DNA of 5,320 nt, from NCBI GenBank assembly GCA_946480485.1, contig CAMLJW010000378.1:1-5320 (forward strand), given 5' to 3'. This DNA is from an uncultured Streptomyces sp. (lineage in GTDB: Bacteria; Actinomycetota; Actinomycetes; Streptomycetales; Streptomycetaceae). A model generated the notes under the pieces. The model searched no databases, was not told the DNA's origin, and saw nothing but the letters and a program-made list of their open reading frames with translations. Position 1 is the first letter of the stretch. Each line of letters begins with the position of its first letter. The position numbers and the translations under genes are program-made. Of this stretch, positions 1 through 4,262 are shown one piece after another.

Positions 1-14
1 ATCCCAGCACAGCG

Positions 15-719
15 TTAGAACGATCTACCTGCCTTGATCGCTTTGACAGGTTCCGAGGTGAACGCGGCCACCAGCTCATGGGGGACGCTGGCGCTGAAGC
101 TGGCGCACCACAGATACGGTGCGCCGAGCACGGGTTCCGCCCATGCCTGCCATCCCACCAGGTCAGGGTGAGGGTCGGCGTCCTGGACGAGCGGTGGCAG
201 CAGCTCCAAGGACACGCTGGAGGAGAAGCCGGGGTCCGTGGCGGTGGTGTGGGGGCGGTCCACGTCGCGGAGCCAGCCCCGTGCACTGAGCGCGGTAAGG
301 ACGGTTTCCGGTCCCGCGAAGCCGACGTCGGGTGCCTCGCGGGCGTCGATCGCCACGAGGAGATCGGCGAGCGCCTCGTACGGGACGCCGGTCGTGAAGT
401 ACGCGTTCCACTCTGGCATCGCGGAAGCCGCATGTGGGAGTGCACTCAACTGCCAGGCAACGGGCAGGCCGCCCAATTCGAACGGGTAAGCCGCGAGGAT
501 CCACTCGGCGCCCCGCAGCCCATCCGGGCTGACATACAGCAGGGTGTGGCGGGCGGTGGGCCACATGCGCCAGCCGAGGCCAACCAGGGAGTCGCCGATC
601 CGCTCGGCAAGCGCACCATCGTCACCGGCGAGGTGACGCGGGGTGACCCAGTACACAGGGTCCAGTGAGTCGGGGCGGGAGGAATCGCTGGGGTGGTGCG
701 GGTGCAGGGGCGCCTCCAT
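15..719 (-). CDS. DUF317 domain-containing protein
   Basis: This encodes a 234-residue protein ending in TAA. It is recognised as a DUF317 protein by the segment around residues 25-32 (VTPRHLAG), the core at residues 60-92 (LLYVSPDGLR, then AEWILAAYPFELGG and PVAWQLSA), and a second, related unit at about 189-222 (GWQAWAEP through LWCASFSASVPHELVAAFTS). Two DUF317 units per protein is usual. The family is common in Streptomyces and its biochemical role is unknown. No signal peptide or membrane segment is visible, so it is probably cytoplasmic. The ATG at 717-719 is the only ATG that keeps the whole conserved region, and an in-frame stop lies just upstream at 735-737, so the start cannot move far. 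There is no recognisable Shine-Dalgarno sequence in front of it. A GTG at codon 22 is an alternative but also lacks one. The family call is firm; start and function are not. Confidence 0.85.
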   Translation of the reverse strand: MEAPLHPHHPSDSSRPDSLDPVYWVTPRHLAGDDGALAERIGDSLVGLGWRMWPTARHTLLYVSPDGLRGAEWILAAYPFELGGLPVAWQLSALPHAASAMPEWNAYFTTGVPYEALADLLVAIDAREAPDVGFAGPETVLTALSARGWLRDVDRPHTTATDPGFSSSVSLELLPPLVQDADPHPDLVGWQAWAEPVLGAPYLWCASFSASVPHELVAAFTSEPVKAIKAGRSF

Positions 720-745
720 GAGGTTCGGGGTAGGTCACTGGCCGT

Positions 746-786
746 CGTTGACCTGCGGATTCGCAAGGTCGTCTACGTTGACATGC
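746..786. repeat. Inverted repeat framed by an 11-base direct repeat, upstream of DUF317 gene
   Basis: CGTTGACCTGC at 746-756 recurs as CGTTGACATGC at 776-786: 10 of 11 bases match and the starts are exactly 30 bases apart, about three helical turns. Between and overlapping them is an inverted repeat: 750-757 (GACCTGCG) pairs with 762-770, with a 4-base loop (GATT) and one unpaired A at 766. The inverted repeat is centred about 40 bases upstream of the DUF317 start codon, where an operator or a 5' leader hairpin would sit. A weak -10-like TAGACG on the minus strand (770-775) lies in the same place, with no convincing -35. The repeats are seen directly; the regulatory role is inferred. Confidence 0.4.
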
Positions 787-882
787 CCGCCCACAGCGCA
801 CCAGCAGTTTCGGGCTCCTTCCTGTCTGCCTCCGGCGAACTGGTGAAAAGTCGGAGTGAACCACGTGCGCAGAGGGGCGAGC

Positions 883-920
883 GCGGCAGACCTGCCGCTG
901 CCACCGCTGGTGCGGCCGCA
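883..920. repeat. Cluster of three short palindromes
   Basis: Three inverted repeats follow one another. GCGGCAG (883-889) and CTGCCGC (892-898) are 7-base arms around 2 bases. CACC (902-905) and GGTG (909-912) surround 3 bases. TGCGGCCGCA (911-920) is a perfect 10-base palindrome. GC-rich DNA produces short palindromes by chance, but the density here is notable in a non-coding stretch. No function is assigned. Confidence 0.35.
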
Positions 921-1027
921 ACACCCCGTGCGCACTCGGCAGCTTTGCCCGAGCCAGCGGGAGCACGACTGGCAGGAGATCAACGGCGTCGCGCATGCCA
1001 GCGCAATGGAGCCGTAGCGGGAGGGTG

Positions 1028-1065
1028 GCCCCTCGGCTCGGTCGAAGAAGGCCAGCCGAGAGGGC
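1028..1065 (-). terminator. Probable terminator of the XRE-DUF397 operon
   Basis: A long hairpin can form: 1028-1038 pairs with 1054-1065 over 11 base pairs with a single bulged A at 1061. An inner 4-pair stem (1040-1043 with 1050-1053, including one G-U pair) closes a GAAGAA loop. It begins 67 bases beyond the DUF397 stop codon, reading on the minus strand. There is no U tract, which is common for Streptomyces terminators. The stem is seen directly; the terminator role follows from its position. Confidence 0.55.
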
Positions 1066-1132
1066 TACTCCTGCGCGAAAGGCGGAACGGGCCAGGCAGC
1101 AGCCAGAGACAGATCGGCGCCGGGCGCTTCGC

Positions 1133-1375
1133 CTACCGTTCGTGCCGCGCGTGGTTGATGTCCTGTATGAACGCTGAGAACGAACTTGGCTCGAAGATCA
1201 GCGCCGCCCCTTCGGGCTTCTTGCTGTCGCGGATCGCTACGCCGGCATGCGGCGTCCCGGTCAGGTCGGCGACCTCGACGCAGTTGTTGCCGGCACCGTC
1301 GGAGTACGACGACTTGAACCAGCGCGCGCCCGCGCCGGTGAGCTGGTGTGCCATGTGGGTACGGTTCTGGGTCAT
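1133..1375 (-). CDS. DUF397 domain-containing protein, partner of the XRE regulator
   Basis: This small protein of 80 residues is almost entirely a DUF397 domain. The hallmarks are WFKSSYSD (residues 19-26), NNCVEVA (30-36), VAIRDSK (46-52) and LIFEPSSFSAFI (59-70). DUF397 proteins are typically 60-80 residues long and encoded directly after an XRE/DUF5753 regulator, as here. Known pairs such as Scr1/Scr2 of S. coelicolor act together, so this protein is probably a binding partner or modulator of the regulator encoded by the upstream gene; its molecular activity is unknown. The chosen ATG (1373-1375) overlaps the upstream TGA as ATGA, which implies translational coupling. Only a weak GAGAG lies upstream as a ribosome binding site. 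A second ATG at codon 8 has none. The stop is TAG at 1133-1135. No membrane segment or signal peptide is visible. Confidence 0.93.
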   Translation of the reverse strand: MTQNRTHMAHQLTGAGARWFKSSYSDGAGNNCVEVADLTGTPHAGVAIRDSKKPEGAALIFEPSSFSAFIQDINHARHER

Positions 1376-2253
1376 CTGTTGATCTCTCGCGTGAGTTGTT
1401 GCAGGAACGCGGGGGTGTCCTCCGGCGGCAGCGCGGACGCCGTGAGGGCGTTGAACTTGCGGGTAAAACGGCCGACTTCGCGTGGCTTGTCGGAGACGGA
1501 CGAGGCGCTCCACGCGTTGTCCACCTGCACCGAGGTCGGCATTCCGTCGTCCAGGTGCAGGATGGTGAAGTCGTGCACGGACAGGTATCCGCGCAGTGTC
1601 TGGGGGAGCACTTGAACGCTCACATTGGGCTGTGACGCGAGCTCGGCGATCTCCTCGTACTGCTCTCGCATCACGTCCGGGTCTCCGACGATGTACCGCA
1701 GAGCCGGCTCGTACAGCACGGCTCGCAGACGTAGGGGATCCTCCTCCCTGGTGAGGGCTTCCTTGCGCTTGAGGCGGACCTGGATGTTCTTGTCGATGAA
1801 CTCCGTTGTGGTCTCCTCGATCGGCTTCGCGAGTTCGTACAGCGCGCGTGCGTACGCCTCGGTCTGCAATAGGCCGAGTACGAGCGCCGGGTGGAAGGCC
1901 CAGGTCTCGCGGGCCGCGGTCTCGATGCCGATGAAGCGCGGCATGCCCGAGGGCATCGTGGACCGAAAGGGGGTCCACCAGTCCTGGCTGGCGCCGTCGC
2001 GCTGGATGTGCAGGAGTTGTTCCACATCGCGGTCGTCGGTCACGCCGTACAGCTCCAGGAGGGCACGCAGATCGCCGGCGCTGCGCAGGTCCTGGAGCCC
2101 CTTCTCGACGCGGTGCAGCTTGGTGACGTACAGGCCCTTGATGGCGCCGCTTCCGGCGACGTCGTCGAGCGTCATCCCGGCGCGTTCGCGCAACTGACGT
2201 AGTTCGTATCCGAGTTCGATACGCCGCACGGTCGGCCTGGGTTTGGCTGCCAT
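1372..2253 (-). CDS. XRE-family helix-turn-helix regulator with DUF5753 domain
   Basis: This encodes a 293-residue transcriptional regulator, the usual length for the family. An N-terminal XRE-type helix-turn-helix covers about residues 14-71 (ELRQLRERAGMTLDDVA, then VTKLHRVEKG in the recognition helix region). The rest, about 100-285, is a DUF5753 domain, with the typical WAFHPALVLGLLQTEAYARA segment (118-137), ALRYIVGDPDVM (184-195) and VSVQVLPQTLRGY (211-223). This is the architecture of WhiJ-type and Scr1-type proteins, which influence development and antibiotic production in Streptomyces. The ligand of DUF5753 is unknown. The start at 2251-2253 is supported by GGAAGGG at 2261-2267, 7 bases upstream; the frame stays open further upstream, but that extension reads like non-coding sequence. 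The gene is first in a two-gene operon with the DUF397 gene and is divergent from the ATPase gene. Autoregulation through the shared intergenic region is likely but inferred. Confidence 0.93.
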   Translation of the reverse strand: MAAKPRPTVRRIELGYELRQLRERAGMTLDDVAGSGAIKGLYVTKLHRVEKGLQDLRSAGDLRALLELYGVTDDRDVEQLLHIQRDGASQDWWTPFRSTMPSGMPRFIGIETAARETWAFHPALVLGLLQTEAYARALYELAKPIEETTTEFIDKNIQVRLKRKEALTREEDPLRLRAVLYEPALRYIVGDPDVMREQYEEIAELASQPNVSVQVLPQTLRGYLSVHDFTILHLDDGMPTSVQVDNAWSASSVSDKPREVGRFTRKFNALTASALPPEDTPAFLQQLTREINR

Positions 2254-2260
2254 GTGCTCG

Positions 2261-2267
2261 CCCTTCC
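2261..2267 (-). promoter_or_regulatory. Ribosome binding site fixing the XRE regulator start
   Basis: On the minus strand this reads GGAAGGG, 7 bases before the ATG at 2253. It selects this start over several in-frame upstream start codons, including an ATG at about 2274, which has no comparable site. Confidence 0.75.
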
Positions 2268-2300
2268 ATCGCATGCGTTCGCCGAAACCGCGATGCGCGC

Positions 2301-2328
2301 AGTCTGACACGCGATTTGCGTGCCGCAA
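2301..2328 (-). promoter_or_regulatory. Candidate promoter of the XRE-DUF397 operon
   Basis: On the minus strand, TTGCGG (2323-2328) and CAGACT (2301-2306) are 16 bases apart. They resemble the -35 TTGACR and -10 TAGRRT elements of Streptomyces housekeeping promoters, with CAGACT differing from the -10 only in its first base. Transcription would begin near 2294, leaving a leader of about 40 bases. The inverted repeat TTGCG-TGC-CGCAA (2316-2328) covers the -35 and part of the spacer, as a repressor site would. The assignment rests on sequence resemblance only. Confidence 0.4.
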
Positions 2329-2470
2329 CAGACCATGCGTTTGCGGCGGCATGTGCCATTTTCGTTCGCGGAGAAATTTCTGTTGGTGTTTCGTTGCAAA
2401 GCAACTCTCGCACGCGGCACGGTTGTTGGGCCACGTCGGGCGCGCCGCGAAAGTGTCCGGTTTTTGCGGC
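2316..2470. promoter_or_regulatory. Divergent control region with repeated TTGCGGC half-sites and palindromes
   Basis: The region between the XRE and ATPase genes contains related inverted elements. These are TTGCG-TGC-CGCAA (2316-2328); GCCGCAA (2322-2328) opposed by TTGCGGC (2341-2347) with 12 bases between; a perfect palindrome AGAAATTTCT (2372-2381); and GTTGC-AAA-GCAAC (2393-2405). A further TTGCGGC lies at 2464-2470, about 30 bases from the ATPase start. XRE regulators bind short palindromes like these. The stretch is also locally richer in A/T than the genes. These are good candidates for operators serving both divergent transcripts. No convincing plus-strand promoter for the ATPase gene could be picked. 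Confidence 0.45.
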
Positions 2471-2486
2471 TCCCCACGACCTCTGA

Positions 2487-2493
2487 GGAAGGA
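2487..2493 (+). promoter_or_regulatory. Ribosome binding site fixing the ATPase start
   Basis: GGAAGGA lies 7 bases before the ATG at 2501. It separates the true start from the long open frame that extends upstream into the divergent control region, and it favours 2501 over a second in-frame ATG at 2525. Confidence 0.75.
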
Positions 2494-2500
2494 CTGGGCG

Positions 2501-2992
2501 ATGGTCTCCTCGGCCCCGATCACGATGCTTTCGGTCTCTACCTGTCCCGAGCGCGAAGGCGGCGCCTTCAAGATCGGCTCCGGTACCGGGCTGGCATCGC
2601 CGGTCGACGTCGCGTTCGTACGGGAGGCGTCGCGTGTCGAGCAGGCGCGGCGTATCGGAACAGCGTGGCTGCGGCACGTGTGTCGCATGCCGACGGCCCG
2701 GGTCGACTCCGCCGTGGTGGTGATCTCCGAGTTGGTCAGCAACGCGATCATCTACGGACATGGCACGACCATCGGTTTCCGCATAAGACAGCGTTCCGAC
2801 GGACAGGTGGGGCTGGAGATCAACGACCACTCGCCGTCCGCGACGCCCGAGCCGCGGAGGGCCGCGCCGGACGCGGAGGGCGGGCGCGGGTTGTGGCTGG
2901 TGGACGCTCTCGTCGCTGAGCTCGGCGGGACGTGGGGGTTCAGCGGCGACGGGACGGTCGCGTGGTGCCTATTCCCGCTCCTCGGGACATGA
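2501..2992 (+). CDS. ATP-binding protein, RsbW-like anti-sigma-factor type (HATPase_c)
   Basis: This encodes a 163-residue protein of the GHKL/histidine-kinase-like ATPase fold, without a sensor or dimerisation domain. The N box is at 77-86 (ELVSNAIIYG, with E77 and N81), the G1 region at 107-112 (INDHSP, with D109) and the G2 region at 127-135 (GGRGLWLVD). Residues 1-35 are variable, and an alpha-helical stretch (about 41-60) precedes the core, as in other streptomycete proteins of this class. Members often act as anti-sigma factors or serine kinases in partner-switching systems, but many Streptomyces copies sit beside XRE-DUF397 pairs with no sigma factor nearby, as here, and their targets are unknown. 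Transcription is divergent from the XRE operon. One oddity is the adjacent rare codons ATA AGA near residues 95-96. The family is clear; kinase or anti-sigma activity is inferred. Confidence 0.9.
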   Translation: MVSSAPITMLSVSTCPEREGGAFKIGSGTGLASPVDVAFVREASRVEQARRIGTAWLRHVCRMPTARVDSAVVVISELVSNAIIYGHGTTIGFRIRQRSDGQVGLEINDHSPSATPEPRRAAPDAEGGRGLWLVDALVAELGGTWGFSGDGTVAWCLFPLLGT

Positions 2993-3002
2993 ACCAGACG
3001 CG

Positions 3003-3016
3003 CTCGGAAACCCGAG
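3003..3016 (+). other. Small hairpin after the ATPase stop codon
   Basis: CTCGG (3003-3007) and CCGAG (3012-3016) can form a 5-pair stem with an AAAC loop, 10 bases after the ATPase stop. It may add to termination or protect the 3' end of the mRNA. Confidence 0.3.
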
Positions 3017-3052
3017 CCGCCAAGGACTGCGGCACTCAAGGACGTACCGCCG

Positions 3053-3071
3053 GGCCCCTGATCTGGGGGCC
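3053..3071 (+). terminator. Probable terminator of the ATPase gene
   Basis: GGCCCC (3053-3058) pairs perfectly with GGGGCC (3066-3071) around a 7-base loop, about 60 bases after the ATPase stop. It is short, very GC-rich and followed by CTTG rather than a U tract. Its position suits a terminator. Confidence 0.45.
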
Positions 3072-3242
3072 TTGCCACCCGTCCCGGCTGCTGCGGCGCT
3101 ACGCCTTCGGCTGATGCAGTTCGCGGTGCTGGTTGTGCCCGTCCCGCTGGTCTTCGGAGCCGTCCCCGGCCTGGACCACGCGTAGGCCCCGTTCAGCTCC
3201 CTCCCCCGGACGGCAGCCGCGAATATCCCCCATCTCGATCAC

Positions 3243-3265
3243 CGCGAGGGACCTCGGTCCCCGCG
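3243..3265 (+). repeat. Near-perfect inverted repeat upstream of the oxygenase gene
   Basis: CGCG (3243-3246) and GGGACC (3248-3253) face GGTCCC (3256-3261) and CGCG (3262-3265), with one unpaired A at 3247. As RNA this is a 9-pair stem with a CTCG loop. It ends 73 bases before the oxygenase ATG. It could be an operator in DNA, or an attenuator or leader hairpin in RNA. Confidence 0.45.
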
Positions 3266-3325
3266 TGGATCGCCCTCGTGCGCGCGCGTGTCCGTGCGCA
3301 CCACTCTCATTCCTCCCCTCCACTT

Positions 3326-3331
3326 GAGGAG
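3326..3331 (+). promoter_or_regulatory. Ribosome binding site fixing the oxygenase start
   Basis: GAGGAG lies 7 bases before the ATG at 3339. It favours this start over the in-frame GTG at 3288, which lies in the GC-alternating tract and has no such site. Confidence 0.85.
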
Positions 3332-3338
3332 CACCTCT

Positions 3339-4262
3339 ATGCCAGCTCCCGCGCCGCGCACGCACCGAGTGACGCTGCCGAAAGACCTCGCCTCCGAACT
3401 CGCCTGGCACGCCGCGTCTCTCCCGGACTGGGAACTCGCCCATGGCCTGCTGTCCTCCAAGACCGCCGCGCACTACCGCCATACGCTTACCGGCCTTGCC
3501 TGCAGCCGGGAGTTCGTCGCAACCTGTGGCCGACTCCTGAACGACCCCAACGGCGAAGGCTTCGCCGTCCTGGAGTTCGCCGATCTCCTCGACGCCACCC
3601 CGACCGAGGAGGTCGGTCTGCGAGCCGTGACGGCCCTGCTCTCCCTGATCGCGACCCCCCTCCGCGCCTTCGACCGCTGGCCGCTGTGGAAACCGCTCGG
3701 CACCAACCTGGACATCGACCCCATGCGCGCCACCGGCACCGGCTACAACCCGATGCACCTGGACATCGTCAACTCGACCTGGCCGCCCGACTACAGCGCC
3801 CTGCTGTGCGTGCGCCCTGACCCCAAGGGTCAGGGCCAGAGCCTCGTCTCGCAGGTCCGTCGGGCCGTGGACCGGCTCGGCTATGCCGAGACCGATCTGC
3901 TGTCCCACCCGAAATACCAGGACGGATCCTTCTACGACCTGACGGGCGTCGGCGAGGAGTGGAACCCCTTCCCGATCACCGACGGCCTCCCGCCGATGGA
4001 AGGGTTCGTACGGTTCACGGCGAAGATGCTCGCCGGTGCCGACCCCGACGACCCCTACACCAAGGCTGCCCGATCCCTGGAGCGCGAGCTGGTCATAGGG
4101 CATCGAAGGTTCCGACTCGACCGTGGCGACATGCTGATCGTCAACCAGCACCTCTCCTGCCACGGACGGGACCCGCTCGGCCACGGCCAGGCCGGCGTAC
4201 CCGAGGACGAGCGCCGACTGCTCCTGCAGATCTTCCTGCGACGCGAGGAGGCCCTGGCATGA
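3339..4262 (+). CDS. Fe(II)/2-oxoglutarate-dependent oxygenase, TauD / clavaminate-synthase-like
   Basis: This encodes a 307-residue protein matching the jelly-roll oxygenases that couple 2-oxoglutarate decarboxylation to hydroxylation, desaturation or cyclisation. The metal ligands are visible: His140 and Asp142 in an HxD motif (PMHLDIVNS), and the distal His275 in CHGRDP. The strand GDMLIVNQ (263-270) comes just before the distal His, as in clavaminate-synthase and VioC/AsnO-type enzymes. An Arg at 292 or 293 (DERRLLLQIFLR) should bind 2-oxoglutarate. The segment TLTGLACSREF through GFAVLEF (49-80) resembles the N-terminal part of the same group. The substrate cannot be told; amino acids, carrier-bound amino acids and other small molecules are all used by relatives. 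The TGA overlaps the next gene's ATG, so the two are co-translated. The family call is strong; a role in a biosynthetic pathway is inferred from the radical SAM neighbour. Confidence 0.88.
   Translation: MPAPAPRTHRVTLPKDLASELAWHAASLPDWELAHGLLSSKTAAHYRHTLTGLACSREFVATCGRLLNDPNGEGFAVLEFADLLDATPTEEVGLRAVTALLSLIATPLRAFDRWPLWKPLGTNLDIDPMRATGTGYNPMHLDIVNSTWPPDYSALLCVRPDPKGQGQSLVSQVRRAVDRLGYAETDLLSHPKYQDGSFYDLTGVGEEWNPFPITDGLPPMEGFVRFTAKMLAGADPDDPYTKAARSLERELVIGHRRFRLDRGDMLIVNQHLSCHGRDPLGHGQAGVPEDERRLLLQIFLRREEALA

Larger units (their letters stand above)
720..1132. other. Gene-less region between DUF317 gene and DUF397 operon
   Basis: This 413-base stretch lies upstream of the DUF317 gene and downstream of the DUF397 gene, both on the minus strand. 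Open frames cross it on both strands, but their translations are rich in Arg, Ala, Cys and Ser, show no domain I recognise and have no good ribosome binding sites. It should hold the promoter of the DUF317 gene at its left end and the terminator of the XRE-DUF397 operon at its right end. Several inverted repeats, listed separately, are its only clear structure. Confidence 0.6.
2993..3338. other. Intergenic region between ATPase gene and oxygenase operon
   Basis: This 346-base stretch holds no gene I can support. Its left part has hairpins that probably terminate the ATPase transcript. Its right part has a near-perfect inverted repeat, an alternating purine-pyrimidine tract (3277-3291) and the oxygenase ribosome binding site. 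A 23-codon open frame (3114-3185) has no ribosome binding site. No clear -35/-10 pair for the oxygenase operon was found, although one must lie here unless the genes are read through from the ATPase gene. Confidence 0.6.

Noticed and set aside
735..983. Minus-strand open frame of 82 codons just before the DUF317 gene
   Set aside because: It has no recognised domain, unusually many Cys and Arg residues, weak third-position GC bias, and crosses the inverted repeats. It could be a decayed gene but this cannot be supported.
693..1382. Plus-strand open frame of 229 codons
   Set aside because: Its right part is antisense to the DUF397 gene, its left part has no domain, and there is no ribosome binding site.
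2254..2751. Upstream extension of the XRE regulator frame
   Set aside because: The extension lacks homology, has atypical composition, overlaps the divergent ATPase gene, and the strong ribosome binding site is just before 2253.
1133..2830. Minus-strand frame of 565 codons ending in the DUF397 domain
   Set aside because: Only the last 80 codons are DUF397. The rest is an out-of-frame reading of the XRE gene and the divergent region, so it is not a fusion protein.
3114..3185. A 23-codon hydrophobic open frame before the oxygenase gene, a possible leader peptide
   Set aside because: No ribosome binding site precedes it, and it has no run of regulatory codons and no visible link to the downstream hairpin.
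3288..3338. GTG start at 3288 for the oxygenase
   Set aside because: It would add 17 residues without homology and lies within the GC-alternating tract, whereas the ATG at 3339 has GAGGAG at ideal spacing.
3099..4184. Long minus-strand open frame of 361 codons
   Set aside because: It lies opposite the oxygenase gene, which has clear catalytic motifs and a good ribosome binding site. Its Gly/Val/Arg-rich translation shows no domain and is typical of antisense frames in GC-rich DNA.
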